Counted from the first letter of the stretch, positions 16,588 to 26,505 are shown. The stretch: DNA of 64,000 bases from an uncultured Eubacterium sp. (GCA_905233545.1 CAJOEV010000008.1:61385-125384), one strand, 5' to 3'. The notes: generated by a model from the letters alone, not told the origin. Numbers and translations: made by a program.

Positions 16588-17922
16588 ATGCTCTCCGGGG
16601 GCAGCCCACAAACAGACAAAAAACTCTTTACGTTTCTTCTTGTTACGCTTGGCGGTTCTTTTGTTTTTCCTGAATATATTGCACCGCTTTTTGTTTTCTT
16701 TTTATATATCTACTTTATTATCCACTTTAAAAGCACCAACAGAAACGCAAAACTCGGCGATATCGGAAAAGTATTCTTTGCATATATGTGCTATATGGTT
16801 ATTTCCGGCATATGGAGCAATACCCATGTTTTATCCGTTTTAATCGGTCTGTTATGGATGGGATGTTTCCTCGGATATATTATGGTTGCAAACATAGTCA
16901 ACACCGAAGAAAAGCTGAAAAATGCAATAACCGCAATAAATATTTCCGCGGGAATTACGGGCGGAATCGGCATTGCGGAATTTGTTACATACAACCTGAC
17001 AAAACACACCAAGTGGTTTAATTTCATTGTTGCAAATCCGCTGTATTACAATATTAATGACAAGGTTTTCGATTTGTTCCCGATTAGTATTGTTAATAAC
17101 GTTTATCCGTCAAGAGCAACATCAACATTTGACAATCCTTTGATATTGGCGGCGTTTTTAGTTATGGCTGCTCCGTTCGGTGCTTTCGGAATGCTTTATT
17201 TCAAAGAAAAAAAGCACAGAGCAATCAGCACATTTTGTCTGCTTTTAACGCTCGGCGGACTTCTTTGCACCGAGTCGAGAGGCGCTTATATTGCAGTTGC
17301 GCTTTCATTTTTCACACTTCTTTTAAGCAGTAAAAAAGTATTCAAAAAGATGCTTCCGTTTATAATCATTCTTGCAATCGGTCTTCCTGCAATTCTGATT
17401 ATCAGATATAAAAACTCTCCTCCGGGTGATTTACTTGTATCCAATCAATCAAGAATGAACATATGGAAAGAAAGCTTCAGAATTTTTACCGAGCACCCGA
17501 TTTTAGGTCTTGGTGCAGGAACGGAAAACATTCACCAGCTTCTTATAAACCGTCTTCATGTGGACAGAGCGCACACACATAACCTCTTTTTGCAAATAGC
17601 TGCAGAAGGCGGAATAATCGGAATTATCTTTGCATTTGCAATAATCGTTACAGTGGTTAAAAACCTTGTAGCACTGTATAGAACAAAAGAGTACAGAATG
17701 TTGGCATTTACATATATTGCTGCATTTATCGGATTCATAACAATGTCTGTTTTTGAACACACATTGCAGAGTCCAAAGGAAATGATGATGTTTTTGTTCC
17801 TTCTCGGATTTGTTGAGGCAACCTTCAGACTTTCAAATAACACTGTTCAACTTGCCGAAGATGAAAAAGAGGAAGAAGAGCACTTTGAAAGTGAAGCTGA
17901 AAAAGAAACAGTTAATGTATAA
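16588..17922 (+). CDS. O-antigen ligase/polymerase-like membrane protein (WzyC domain)
   Basis: About 444 residues with at least ten membrane helices. The family signature includes WKESFRIFTEHPILGLGAGT (about 290-310) and the following HTHNLFLQIAAEGGIIG, in which the histidine and arginine residues lie in the large outer loop. Such proteins join or polymerise cell-surface glycans; the substrate here is unknown. ATG 16588 is preferred because AAGGA lies 9 bases upstream. A long acidic tail (EDEKEEEEHFESEAEKE) is at the C-terminus. The gene is on the opposite strand within the yab sporulation cluster. Confidence 0.83.
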   Translation: MLSGGSPQTDKKLFTFLLVTLGGSFVFPEYIAPLFVFFLYIYFIIHFKSTNRNAKLGDIGKVFFAYMCYMVISGIWSNTHVLSVLIGLLWMGCFLGYIMVANIVNTEEKLKNAITAINISAGITGGIGIAEFVTYNLTKHTKWFNFIVANPLYYNINDKVFDLFPISIVNNVYPSRATSTFDNPLILAAFLVMAAPFGAFGMLYFKEKKHRAISTFCLLLTLGGLLCTESRGAYIAVALSFFTLLLSSKKVFKKMLPFIIILAIGLPAILIIRYKNSPPGDLLVSNQSRMNIWKESFRIFTEHPILGLGAGTENIHQLLINRLHVDRAHTHNLFLQIAAEGGIIGIIFAFAIIVTVVKNLVALYRTKEYRMLAFTYIAAFIGFITMSVFEHTLQSPKEMMMFLFLLGFVEATFRLSNNTVQLAEDEKEEEEHFESEAEKETVNV

Positions 17923-17946
17923 CAGGGTTAATAATTACTCATAAAA

Positions 17947-17980
17947 AATATGAGGCAGTCCGAAACGACCGCCTCATATT
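17947..17980. terminator. Bidirectional terminator between the ligase-like gene and rqcP
   Basis: AATATGAGGC (17947-17956) and GCCTCATATT (17971-17980) form a perfect 10-bp stem with a 14-nt loop, flanked by A-rich sequence on the left and T-rich on the right. The right arm includes the last bases of rqcP, so the two genes converge on one terminator. Confidence 0.8.
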
Positions 17981-18213
17981 ATTTTATACATTTTTGCCGC
18001 ATCCTCTTTAAGAGCATGCTCGTTGATTTCAAGAACCTCATAATTTCTGCTGTTATTTGAAAGATTAACGGTTATTTTGTCGCCCACCTTAACGTTGTAT
18101 GACGCTCTGGCAACCTTGCCGTTAACCTCAATTCTGCCCGCATCGCAGGCTTCATTTGCAATTGTTCGTCTTTTGATTATTCTTGAAACCTTAAGATATT
18201 TATCAAGTCTCAT
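17974..18213 (-). CDS. rqcP: S4-domain RNA-binding protein RqcP (YabO)
   Basis: 79 residues, essentially one S4 RNA-binding domain (MRLDKYLKVSRIIKRRTIAN ... AGRIEVNGKVARASYNVKVGD). RqcP/YabO binds the 50S subunit and helps add alanine tails during ribosome quality control in Firmicutes. The position between hup/mazG and yabP is the same as in Bacillus, although here foreign genes separate it from yabP. Confidence 0.92.
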   Translation of the reverse strand: MRLDKYLKVSRIIKRRTIANEACDAGRIEVNGKVARASYNVKVGDKITVNLSNNSRNYEVLEINEHALKEDAAKMYKII

Positions 18214-18234
18214 ATTTTTCCTTCACTAAAAATT

Positions 18235-18257
18235 ACGGGGCTGCAAAGCAACCCCGT
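18235..18257 (-). terminator. Terminator downstream of hup
   Basis: On the minus strand ACGGGG (18257-18252) pairs with CCCCGT (18240-18235), extended by GC pairs, and is followed by AATTTTTAG. It is placed between hup and rqcP, so rqcP may be partly uncoupled from hup. Confidence 0.65.
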
Positions 18258-18274
18258 CGAAAAGTTTAATTCAA

Positions 18275-18547
18275 TTATTTTACAGCGTCCTTGAGAGCCT
18301 TGCCTGCCTTGAAAGCGGGAGCCTTTGATGCAGGAATTGAAAGCTTTTCGCCTGTGCGGGGGTTGAGACCTGTGCGAGCTGCGCGAGTCTTAACTTCGAA
18401 TGTACCGAAACCAACAAGAGAAACCTTGTCGCCATCAGCAAGAGCGTCGGTGATAGAAGCGATTACTGCAGATACAGCTGCTTCAGCGTCTTTCTTAGAA
18501 ATTTCTGCTTTTGCAGCAACAGCTGCTACGAGATCAGTTTTGTTCAT
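18275..18547 (-). CDS. hup: HU-family DNA-binding protein
   Basis: 90 residues of the HU family: [20 protein letters not shown] at the start, the conserved [20 protein letters not shown], and the C-terminal [12 protein letters not shown]. It bends and compacts DNA as a dimer. GGAGG lies 8 bases before the ATG, inside the last codons of mazG, which it overlaps by 14 bp. Confidence 0.95.
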   Translation of the reverse strand: MNKTDLVAAVAAKAEISKKDAEAAVSAVIASITDALADGDKVSLVGFGTFEVKTRAARTGLNPRTGEKLSIPASKAPAFKAGKALKDAVK

Positions 18548-19379
18548 AATAATTTCCTCCGTTGCGATTTAATCGCATTTTTTTTATTTTCTTAGCCATG
18601 TCCCACAGTTTATCAAGCTCTTCAATTGATGATTCCTTCATGTTAATGCCGTTTTCTTCAGCCAATCTTTCAACCTCAATGAATCTTTCCAAAAACTTAT
18701 CGGTTGCAGAGGTTAAAGCCTCTTCACTGTCGGTTTTAAGAAAGCGTGAAATATTGACGCAGGAAAACAAAACATCACCGAATTCATCGTCAATTTCAGA
18801 TTTGATACCGCGTTCAATAGCTATTTTTAACTCATTAATCTCTTCATTCAGCTTATCAAAGGCACCGTCGATATTATCCCAATCGAATCCGACCTTTGCC
18901 GCTTTGTGCTGAATTTTCTGAGCTCTCATAAGTGCGGGAAGCTCTCTGGGAACACTGAGCATACTTTCGCTTTGAGATTTCATCCCCTTGGATTTTGCTT
19001 TTGCATTATCCCAGGATGACAAAGCTTCTTCCTCCGTTTGAGCCGACACATCACTGAAAACATGCGGATGACGGATTATAAGCTTTGTTACAACATCATT
19101 TGCAATATCATCAAAATCGAAATTGCCCGTCTCACGTTCCATTTCGGCATGAAGAGCAACCTGCAATAAAACATCCCCAAGCTCTTCCTTGAGCATTTCG
19201 GGGCTTTTTTTGTTGATTGCTTCAATGACCTCATAGGTTTCTTCTATAAAGTTCTTTTTTATAGATTCGTGAGTCTGTTCTCTGTCCCAGGGACAACCGC
19301 CCGGAGCCCGAAGAACTTTGACTATTGAAATCAAATCAGAAACATCATATTTATCTTTAAATTCAAAATCAACAGACAT
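18534..19379 (-). CDS. mazG: Nucleoside triphosphate pyrophosphohydrolase MazG
   Basis: 281 residues with the MazG pattern twice: [20 protein letters not shown] plus [10 protein letters not shown] in the first half, and GFDWDNI...EINEL...[11 protein letters not shown] in the second. It hydrolyses (d)NTPs to monophosphates and pyrophosphate. In Bacillus the orthologous gene (yabN) also lies between spoVB and the hup/yabO region. ATG 19379 is preferred to an upstream TTG since GAGAAG precedes it. Its last codons provide the hup ribosome-binding site. Confidence 0.93.
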   Translation of the reverse strand: MSVDFEFKDKYDVSDLISIVKVLRAPGGCPWDREQTHESIKKNFIEETYEVIEAINKKSPEMLKEELGDVLLQVALHAEMERETGNFDFDDIANDVVTKLIIRHPHVFSDVSAQTEEEALSSWDNAKAKSKGMKSQSESMLSVPRELPALMRAQKIQHKAAKVGFDWDNIDGAFDKLNEEINELKIAIERGIKSEIDDEFGDVLFSCVNISRFLKTDSEEALTSATDKFLERFIEVERLAEENGINMKESSIEELDKLWDMAKKIKKMRLNRNGGNYYEQN

Positions 19380-19443
19380 TTCATTCTTCTCTTTCAACAA
19401 GATTAATTCTCTGAAAATAATATACTATATTTTGCCCGAAAAA

Positions 19444-21132
19444 TCAAGTATTTAAGCCATTTTTTTGCTTTTTTATAACCAAAAAAATCTCGTCAAAACT
19501 AAGCACTTTTAACAAAAAGCACAACATACAGAAAAAGAAACAAAAAAGAGCTGATTTAATCAATAAATTGATTGGATTTGAAGTAAAAATGTTTATATAT
19601 TTATATAGAAAATATGCGACAAAATACGATAAAACGGCTATTAAAAAAGGTATTGTCAAATTCTTGGTTTTACACGCTTTTATTTGACAGGATTTTTTCA
19701 AAATTCTGCAATTCCAGACAAACATAATATAGTATCCGACAGCACCCGAAATAACACATCCGAAAAGTACAAAACTTTCGTTGCTTACAAGAAGTATGTT
19801 CAGTATCACCCTTATTATTCCCGAAACTATATACGGCATAATTGATTTTTTTGCATTACCCGTTGCCTGAACACAGAAAACTGCCGTTCCTGCAAGGGAG
19901 TAAACGGGAACTGTTAAAGCAAAGTACTTTATCAGCTTTTCGCAAGAAATAACTATATCGGGAGCTGAGCCTTCATAAAACAATGTGAGTATTTCCTTTG
20001 AATTCAGCGCGATAATAAATCCGCCCGCAGACGATATAAGAAATGTGTATTTAATTACGGAATTAATAAGTGAAGTCAGATGTTCTTTATCTGCTGTTTC
20101 ATATACCGCGCTGACTGCTGGTACAGCGCAAACCCCGAGTGCCATAGTAATACCCGGAACAAGATTCTTAAAATCCGATGCGCTTGAAAGAACTCCGAAA
20201 ACATATGCCTTGATATCCTCAACCGATGTGTTTGCAGCAGAAAGACTTTGGAAATAAATATTCTTCAAATCATTCGTATTAATCAGAGACAGCGCCCACT
20301 GAACGCTTGCAGTATCAAGAAACTGAAAAACACTCTGAACTGCACAGCTTACCATTATCGGAAACGAAAAAGAGAGAAGTTCATTTTGATAGTATTTAGT
20401 TTTTTGTCGGTTTTTAATACAGACATCGGGTTTGACTATCTGATGATAAATAATAACATAGATATAGCTTAAAAGACATCCGAAGGTTACTCCGAGTATT
20501 GCGGCAGCCGAGGTTATGGGATAGATAAATGCAAACGCTTCTTCTTCGGACAAAAGTTTTCTTCCTAAAACAATTCCTTTTGTAAGATAGGAATTATACA
20601 TATATGCCATTGAAAGCTTTGCAAATATCAGACCGAAAACCATTTTAAAAAGCGCTTCAATGAGCTGGGAAAACGAAGTCGGTTTCATATTCATAAAACC
20701 CTCATAATATCCCCTGTATGACGAAGCAAGCGCGGAAAAGAGAATTGAAGGAGCAAGAACAACAACCGAAAGAAAGCTTTTCGGCGATGAAACAATCAGA
20801 TTACAGTATGGCTTTGAAATAATAAGTATTACCGCCATACCGATTAAGCCGACCTTGAAAAACAGTTTATTTGCAGCGGATTTGATAAGTATAAGAGCTT
20901 CCTTGTCACTTTTTGCGTTATACTTCCCCGTTAATTTTGAAAGCGCAATTGGAAAAGCACCCATAATCAGTGCATGAAACGGAAGATAGAGATTATATGC
21001 CGTTGCATAGTATCCCCTGCCGACAGCTCCGATATATGAAGTTAATGGAATTTTATATACCGCTCCGATAATTTTTACTATTACCGAGGTCACCAGCAAA
21101 AGAAAAGCGGATGAAAGATATTTTGATTTCAC
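19444..21132 (-). CDS. spoVB: SpoVB-type MOP-family lipid flippase
   Basis: 562 residues with about 14 membrane helices in the pattern of polysaccharide/lipid II exporters. The start (VTSVIVKIIGAVYKIPLTSY) and MGAFPIALSKLTGKYNAK are typical of SpoVB/YabM. SpoVB is needed for spore cortex peptidoglycan. The start is GTG with GGTGAT upstream. Its place at the head of the mazG-hup-rqcP-yabPQ cluster matches Bacillus and supports a sporulation role. Confidence 0.9.
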   Translation of the reverse strand: MKSKYLSSAFLLLVTSVIVKIIGAVYKIPLTSYIGAVGRGYYATAYNLYLPFHALIMGAFPIALSKLTGKYNAKSDKEALILIKSAANKLFFKVGLIGMAVILIISKPYCNLIVSSPKSFLSVVVLAPSILFSALASSYRGYYEGFMNMKPTSFSQLIEALFKMVFGLIFAKLSMAYMYNSYLTKGIVLGRKLLSEEEAFAFIYPITSAAAILGVTFGCLLSYIYVIIYHQIVKPDVCIKNRQKTKYYQNELLSFSFPIMVSCAVQSVFQFLDTASVQWALSLINTNDLKNIYFQSLSAANTSVEDIKAYVFGVLSSASDFKNLVPGITMALGVCAVPAVSAVYETADKEHLTSLINSVIKYTFLISSAGGFIIALNSKEILTLFYEGSAPDIVISCEKLIKYFALTVPVYSLAGTAVFCVQATGNAKKSIMPYIVSGIIRVILNILLVSNESFVLFGCVISGAVGYYIMFVWNCRILKKSCQIKACKTKNLTIPFLIAVLSYFVAYFLYKYINIFTSNPINLLIKSALFCFFFCMLCFLLKVLSFDEIFLVIKKQKNGLNT

Positions 21133-21143
21133 ATTATCACCAA

Positions 21144-21174
21144 ATAAAAAAAGAAGCCTAAAAACTTAGACTTC
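21144..21174 (-). terminator. Terminator after the coiled-coil gene
   Basis: On the minus strand GAAGTCTAA (21174-21166) pairs with TTAGGCTTC (21161-21153, one G-T pair) around a 4-base loop, followed by seven T. It separates the upstream coiled-coil gene from spoVB. Confidence 0.75.
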
Positions 21175-21194
21175 CTTTTAGTATTAATATTTGA

Positions 21195-21617
21195 TTATTC
21201 CGAGTCAACAACCTCAACATCGATATCAACATCAACATCTTCGGCTGTTTTTCTCTCGTGGCGCAAGGATTCAACAAATGCGTCGTGGAGGTCTTTAACT
21301 TCAACCTCAAGAATGTCAACTCTTGATTTAAGAAGCTGAATTTCCTGAACACCCTTCTGAATTGCTTCTTCATCAACATTCTCACCAGTGTACGCATCAT
21401 ACTGAAGCTTTCCGAAAGCCTCATATGCTTTATTAAGCTTTGTTTTTGAATCAAGAAGCTCAATTTTCTTTTTGGATATTTCAAGCCTTTCAGCGCTCTT
21501 CTTTGTTGCCTGCTCGGCATAGCTTTTTGTTCTTGTTAAAACCTCTTCGAAATTTCCGTGTTTTGCAGTGTGTAAAACGTGGTCAACACCTGAAAAGATA
21601 TCATTAAGACTTTTCAT
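21195..21617 (-). CDS. Unknown acidic coiled-coil protein
   Basis: 140 residues, soluble, with helical segments (about 20-65 and 75-120) and a very acidic C-terminus (EDVDVDIDVEVVDSE). It resembles small proteins often annotated only as hypothetical in Clostridia. ATG 21617 has AGAGGTG upstream; the GTG at 21626 lies in that site. It has its own terminator, so it is probably a single-gene unit. Confidence 0.7.
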   Translation of the reverse strand: MKSLNDIFSGVDHVLHTAKHGNFEEVLTRTKSYAEQATKKSAERLEISKKKIELLDSKTKLNKAYEAFGKLQYDAYTGENVDEEAIQKGVQEIQLLKSRVDILEVEVKDLHDAFVESLRHERKTAEDVDVDIDVEVVDSE

Positions 21618-21692
21618 CAGAATCACCTCTCTGATATCATTATATTACAATCCGTTGAACAATGCAATACTGTTTGCAATAATTAATAATAC

Positions 21693-23111
21693 TTATGCAT
21701 TGTAAAATAATGATATTCCGGATTTTTTGTTTATAACCTCATTAAAATTGTTTATATACTCATAAGGGTATTTATAATTATATATTCTTTCGATATGATT
21801 ATAGCTCCCTTTTCTGAGCTTTGTTACAGCTCCTGCTCCTGCTGCAAAAACGCTGTGGGTTTCATCCATCATAAAGATGTTATAAAGGCATTCAAACCCT
21901 TCTTTTGCATAGCCGACATTTTCAAGATTGCCGAGTGATTTGCTCTGGCGGTACATATAATAGGGATTGTAGCCGCATTTTTTTAACTTCTGATATGCAA
22001 AGTCAATCATATAAGCGGTTTCAAGTTTACGCGCAATATCGAAGTATTCATTTTCAGTTACAAGATACGCTCCGCTTTTAAGCGAAAGATTATGAACGGT
22101 TACGCTCTGCGCTCCGAGAGAAATCGCCGTATCAACACTGCTTTCAAAAGACTGGGGTGTATCTGAATTCAGTCCTGCTATTAAATCTGTATTTATATTC
22201 TTAAAGCCGAGCTTTTTTGCAAGCTCGAAGGCATCCAAAGTCTGCTGAACACTGTGTTTTCTTCCGACTGCTTTAAGCACATCGTCATTAAAACTCTGGG
22301 CGTTGATGCTTATTCTGCTGACATTGTGTTCAAGAAGCGTGTTTAGTTTTTCTTGGGTAATTGTATCAGGTCTGCCCGCTTCAACAGTAAGCTCCCTTAG
22401 ATTTGATAAATCAAAATTCTTCTCAACTGCACTTAAAACATCATTGAGTTGAGCAGCGGAGAGCGTTGTTGGCGTTCCGCCTCCAAAATAGATTGTTTCA
22501 AGATTCAAGCCGAGATTATCGGCAATTCTTCCTATTTCTTCAAGTTCCCTGCACAAAAGCCTTACATACGGCTCAATCAGTTCACCTGCATTTTGGATAC
22601 TGTGTGAAACAAAGGAGCAGTATGAACAGCGAGTCGGACAAAACGGAATTGAAACATAAAGTGAAAAAGAATTATCCTTTGAAAGAGAGATTATTCTGTT
22701 TTCCCTCTGCATAACCTCGAAGGCAAGAGATATTTTCTTTTCGTCGGTTAAATCCTCTCTGAAAAGCTCCCTCGCTTTTTCTTCACCGAATTTTTCAACT
22801 CTCGAATGCATTAGCCTTGCAGGGCGAACACCGTAGAGTATTCCCCATGGCGGTTTAAAGCCTGTTAACTCGGATAACGCCTCATAAAGCAAAACGGATA
22901 TGCAGTGCTGCGTATCCTCATTTTGCTTGATTATTCGTTTTTTAGAAACTGTTTTTGAAAAGCACTTCACATCAGCTGAAATAACGCCGTTTTCAAGTTT
23001 TGTTATAACAACAACATCCTCGCCCTCATTCAGCTTTTCAAGCGGAAAGAAGGTTAAGGCGATTTTCTCGGTCTGATATGAAAAATCGTGGTTTATGTTT
23101 TTAATTATCAT
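21693..23111 (-). CDS. hemZ: Radical-SAM coproporphyrinogen dehydrogenase-like protein HemZ
   Basis: 472 residues. The N-terminal 150 residues contain the HemZ-specific GFKPPWGILYGVRPARL. The radical-SAM cluster motif CPTRCSYCSF (CX3CX2C) lies at about 173-182, followed by YFGGGTPTTL and the HemN-type C-terminus. HemN-family enzymes decarboxylate coproporphyrinogen III, though several HemZ/HemW-like proteins act in heme handling instead, so the substrate is inferred. The gene lies 2 bases after the MBL hydrolase gene. Confidence 0.88.
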   Translation of the reverse strand: MIIKNINHDFSYQTEKIALTFFPLEKLNEGEDVVVITKLENGVISADVKCFSKTVSKKRIIKQNEDTQHCISVLLYEALSELTGFKPPWGILYGVRPARLMHSRVEKFGEEKARELFREDLTDEKKISLAFEVMQRENRIISLSKDNSFSLYVSIPFCPTRCSYCSFVSHSIQNAGELIEPYVRLLCRELEEIGRIADNLGLNLETIYFGGGTPTTLSAAQLNDVLSAVEKNFDLSNLRELTVEAGRPDTITQEKLNTLLEHNVSRISINAQSFNDDVLKAVGRKHSVQQTLDAFELAKKLGFKNINTDLIAGLNSDTPQSFESSVDTAISLGAQSVTVHNLSLKSGAYLVTENEYFDIARKLETAYMIDFAYQKLKKCGYNPYYMYRQSKSLGNLENVGYAKEGFECLYNIFMMDETHSVFAAGAGAVTKLRKGSYNHIERIYNYKYPYEYINNFNEVINKKSGISLFYNA

Positions 23112-23113
23112 TT

Positions 23114-23725
23114 TTATTTCATATAGGGATTGTATCTGCGTTCGAATTCAAGGGTTGTTTGCTCTTCATGCCCCGGCATAACATTGTAGTCCCCGTCGAG
23201 CTTGCTCAGCTTTCTTAGTGAAGCAAGCATTTCGGGAACTGAGCCTCCGGGAAAATCTGTTCTTCCGCAAGAACAATAAAACAGTGTGTCGCCAGAAAAC
23301 AGATAATCTTCTGCTATAAAACAAACGCTGCCCTTTGTGTGACCCGGGGTTGAAACAACCCTGATTTCTGTTTCACCGAGAGTTATGCTGTCACCGTCTT
23401 TGAGTATTAAATCGGCTTCAACATCATTTTGCGGAGCATTACAGAAAACTGCAAGCGAAAGCCTTCCCGATGTAAGCATTCCCGCGTCCTCTGCAGAAAT
23501 AGCAACCTTGCATCCAAACTTTTCCTTAACTTCTTTTGTTCCGATAATATGGTCAAAATGACCGTGGGTTAAAAGAATGTATTCAAGTTCTGTGTTCCCT
23601 ATTAAACCGAGCATTTCTTCAGAATACTCGGTACAGTCGACAAGAGCTGATTTATTTGTTTTTTCATCAATTATTAGATAACAGTTGTTACCCATGTCGC
23701 CGAAGGAGAAAGATTTTACTTTCAT
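23114..23725 (-). CDS. MBL-fold metallo-hydrolase (glyoxalase II-like)
   Basis: 203 residues. The metal-binding signature LTHGHFDHIIG is at about residues 53-63, with further metal ligands in STPGHTKGSV (about 130), FSGDTLFY and MPGHEEQT near the end. It matches the short YqgX-type hydrolases, usually listed as hydroxyacylglutathione hydrolase-like; the substrate in this bacterium is not known. It is followed closely by hemZ. Confidence 0.87.
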   Translation of the reverse strand: MKVKSFSFGDMGNNCYLIIDEKTNKSALVDCTEYSEEMLGLIGNTELEYILLTHGHFDHIIGTKEVKEKFGCKVAISAEDAGMLTSGRLSLAVFCNAPQNDVEADLILKDGDSITLGETEIRVVSTPGHTKGSVCFIAEDYLFSGDTLFYCSCGRTDFPGGSVPEMLASLRKLSKLDGDYNVMPGHEEQTTLEFERRYNPYMK

Positions 23726-23767
23726 TTTTTCACATCCTTTTTTGATGGGAGGACGATAGTGCCGTCC

Positions 23768-24217
23768 TTATAGTTCTTTACTGTCAAGAATTATTGTAAC
23801 AGGACCGTCGTTTATAAGGGAAACCTGCATATCGGCTCCGAACTCGCCCGTTTCAACTTTTCTTATTCCTGCGTCCTTTAAGCCCTGAATAAAATATTCG
23901 TAAAGAGGAATTGCTTCGCTCGGTGCAGCTGCGCCGATGAATGACGGGCGTCTGCCGTGAGAGCAGTCAGCTGCGAGAGTGAACTGTGAAATAACAAGCA
24001 TTTCACCGTCAACATCAAGACAGGAAAGATTCATTTTATCATTTTCGTCCTCAAAAATTCTTAAAAACGGAACCTTTTTGAGAAGCTTATCAGCATCCGA
24101 TTTTGTGTCGCCCTCAACGACTCCGAGCAGAATCATAAAACCTTTACTTATCTCACCGACTGTTTTTTCGTCAATATCAACATTTGATTTACTTACTCTT
24201 TGAATTACTGCTTTCAT
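23768..24217 (-). CDS. dtd: D-aminoacyl-tRNA deacylase
   Basis: 149 residues of Dtd, which frees D-amino acids wrongly attached to tRNA. The start [13 protein letters not shown], the active-site [17 protein letters not shown] (about 76-92) and the cis-Gly-Pro motif NDGPVTI near the end are all present. Length is normal. It follows relA as in many Firmicutes. Confidence 0.95.
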   Translation of the reverse strand: MKAVIQRVSKSNVDIDEKTVGEISKGFMILLGVVEGDTKSDADKLLKKVPFLRIFEDENDKMNLSCLDVDGEMLVISQFTLAADCSHGRRPSFIGAAAPSEAIPLYEYFIQGLKDAGIRKVETGEFGADMQVSLINDGPVTIILDSKEL

Positions 24218-24249
24218 ATATTCACCTGAATTAATAATCTATTGTGTAC

Positions 24250-24288
24250 CGACACCTAAAACCTAAAACCTAAAACCTAAAACCTGAA
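24250..24288. repeat. Tandem 7-mer array next to the relA stop codon
   Basis: Four to five copies of ACCTAAA in a row (24256-24282) end a few bases before the relA stop codon at 24289. The unit sequence differs from those at 3694 and 8209 but the unit length and the place after a stop codon are alike. Confidence 0.6.
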
Positions 24289-26505
24289 TTATAATTGAAG
24301 TTCCGAGCGTTCAATAAGATATACGCCGTTAACTTTATTAAGAAGCTTGATAACTGCCTCAAGATGCTCTTTTCCGTTTACGGCAATAGTCAGATTCGTT
24401 ACACAGTTTCCGTCGTTAATAGGCCTTCCGTTAATTGCCATAATCTTAACATGAGCGCCTGCAAGTGCAGTTGTTACATCCATCAGAACGCCTTCTCTGT
24501 TTATAGCATAAATATTGATTGTTGCTCTTGCTTCAATCTGAATGCTTTCATTCCATCTTGCACGAACCCAGCGTTCAGGCTCGGGAGAAGCGGAAATATC
24601 AACAGGAACATTTTTACATTCTCTTCTGTGAATAGTTATGCCGTGTCCCCTTGTTATGAAACCGATAATATCTTCACCGGGAAGCGGATTACAGCATTTG
24701 CCCATATTAACGGGACTGTTATCAAAACCTTCAACAATTATTCCGCCGACATCCTTTGATGAAGGTTTGTTTAACTTCTCAATTGTTTCGTTTATGTCCT
24801 GAGGCTGCTCTTCTTCCTTTGGCTTCCAGTTACGGTTGTATTCATCCTTAATACCCGGCATCAAGCGCGAAAGCTGAATTCCGCCATAGCCAATTGCAGC
24901 ATAAAAATCATCAGCATCATTGAAGTGAGAGCGCTCAGCAAGCTTGAGGATAAATTCCTCATGCTCTTCTTCACTCAGACGGATATAATTGCGCTTGAAT
25001 TCTCTTTCAATCTCAATCTTACCCTGAGCAATGTTTTCATCCCTCTTCTCGTGCTTGAACCACGCACGGATTTTTGAGCGTGCTCCGCCTGTTTTAACAA
25101 AGTTAAGCCAGTCTCTTGACGGTCCCTTGTCGGGTGATTTTGAAGTTATTATCTCAACAACCTGCCCTGTTCTGACAACCGTGTCAAGCGGAACCATTTT
25201 TCCGTCAATTTTTGCGCCGACGGTTTTGTTTCCGACTGCCGAGTGAATTGCATAAGCAAAATCAACAACGGTTGAGCCCCTCGGCAGACTTTTAACATCG
25301 CCCCTCGGAGTCAAAACATATATCTCATCCATTGAAAGGTCGCCCTTTATGGTTGAAATAAGCTCGGCTGCGTTATCTGCATTATCGCTTTCAATAACAT
25401 TGTTAATCCATTGAAGCTGTCTGTCGAGGCTGTCTCTTCCGCTCTTTCCGAGTTTATACTTCCAGTGTGCCGCGATACCGTATTCAGCAGTTCTGTGCAT
25501 TTCCCATGTTCTTATCTGAACTTCAAAAGGTATTCCCTTTTTGGATAATACAGTCGTGTGAAGTGACTGATATAAATTCGGCTTGGGCATTGAAATATAG
25601 TCTTTGAATCTTCCCGGAAGCGGAGTAAACATATCGTGAATTATTCCGAGCGCATTATAGCAGTCCCTTGTGTCATCAACAAGTATTCTTACTGCATAAA
25701 TATCATATATTTCATCAAAGCTTCTTCCTTTGATATATACTTTTCTGAAGATGCCGTGAACAGATTTAACCCTCGATGTTATCTTAACATTTCCAATTAT
25801 CGGGGTTAATTTGTCGCTTATCTGTTTTTCAATATCAGCTAAGAACTCTTCGCCTTCTTCGGTTTTCATTGAAAGAGAGTTTTCAATTTCCTCGTAAGCA
25901 ATCGGGTCAAGATAGCGAATTGCTAAGTCCTCAAGCTCTTCTTTGAACTGACGGATACCGAGACGGTGCGCTATCGGAGCATATATTTCAAGCGTTTCAA
26001 GAGATTTTTCCCTTTGCTTATACTTGGGCATATGCTGAAGCGTTCTCATATTATGAAGCCTGTCGGCAAGCTTGATGATAATAACTCTGACATCCTGGTT
26101 CATTGCAATAAACATCTTTCTGATGTTTTCTGCCTGAACTTCCTCCTTTGTTGAAAGCGGAATCTGTCCGAGTTTTGTTACACCGTCAACAAGCAAAGCA
26201 ACATCGCTTCCGAAGGTTTTTCCGATATAGTCAAGATTGTATTCGGTATCTTCAACAACATCGTGCAAAAGCGCCGCGATAATACACTCATTATCCATTC
26301 CCATTTCAAAAAGAATTTTTGCAACGGCAACAGGGTGCATTATATAAGGCTCGCCGCTTCTTCTGCGCTGGTCCTTGTGCGCTTTTCTGGCAAGCAAATA
26401 TGCTTTTTCAATTTTTTCGCTGTCGTATGAGGGATTGCTCTTTACCTTTTCGAAGAACTCATCAAAATGGTCGTTATATTCCTCATTTTTTATTTCATTA
26501 CTCAA
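24289..26505 (-). CDS. relA: Bifunctional (p)ppGpp synthetase/hydrolase
   Basis: 738 residues. The HD hydrolase domain (about 40-200) has LLHDVVEDT and DRLHNMRTL; the synthetase domain (about 230-370) has GRSFDEIYDIYAVRIL and YQSLHTTV; a TGS domain (about 395-455) and a C-terminal ACT domain (660-738) follow. Both catalytic HD residues and the synthetase motif are intact, so it should make and degrade the alarmone. It overlaps recJ by 8 bp and is likely co-transcribed with it and dtd. Confidence 0.95.
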   Translation of the reverse strand: MSNEIKNEEYNDHFDEFFEKVKSNPSYDSEKIEKAYLLARKAHKDQRRRSGEPYIMHPVAVAKILFEMGMDNECIIAALLHDVVEDTEYNLDYIGKTFGSDVALLVDGVTKLGQIPLSTKEEVQAENIRKMFIAMNQDVRVIIIKLADRLHNMRTLQHMPKYKQREKSLETLEIYAPIAHRLGIRQFKEELEDLAIRYLDPIAYEEIENSLSMKTEEGEEFLADIEKQISDKLTPIIGNVKITSRVKSVHGIFRKVYIKGRSFDEIYDIYAVRILVDDTRDCYNALGIIHDMFTPLPGRFKDYISMPKPNLYQSLHTTVLSKKGIPFEVQIRTWEMHRTAEYGIAAHWKYKLGKSGRDSLDRQLQWINNVIESDNADNAAELISTIKGDLSMDEIYVLTPRGDVKSLPRGSTVVDFAYAIHSAVGNKTVGAKIDGKMVPLDTVVRTGQVVEIITSKSPDKGPSRDWLNFVKTGGARSKIRAWFKHEKRDENIAQGKIEIEREFKRNYIRLSEEEHEEFILKLAERSHFNDADDFYAAIGYGGIQLSRLMPGIKDEYNRNWKPKEEEQPQDINETIEKLNKPSSKDVGGIIVEGFDNSPVNMGKCCNPLPGEDIIGFITRGHGITIHRRECKNVPVDISASPEPERWVRARWNESIQIEARATINIYAINREGVLMDVTTALAGAHVKIMAINGRPINDGNCVTNLTIAVNGKEHLEAVIKLLNKVNGVYLIERSELQL

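Noticed and set aside
18291-18572. Plus-strand frame opposite hup
   Set aside because: Shadow of the highly biased Ala/Lys codons of HU; no start signals.
24250-24288. Tandem ACCTAAA array as a CRISPR
   Set aside because: Units of 7 bases without spacers and no cas genes nearby.
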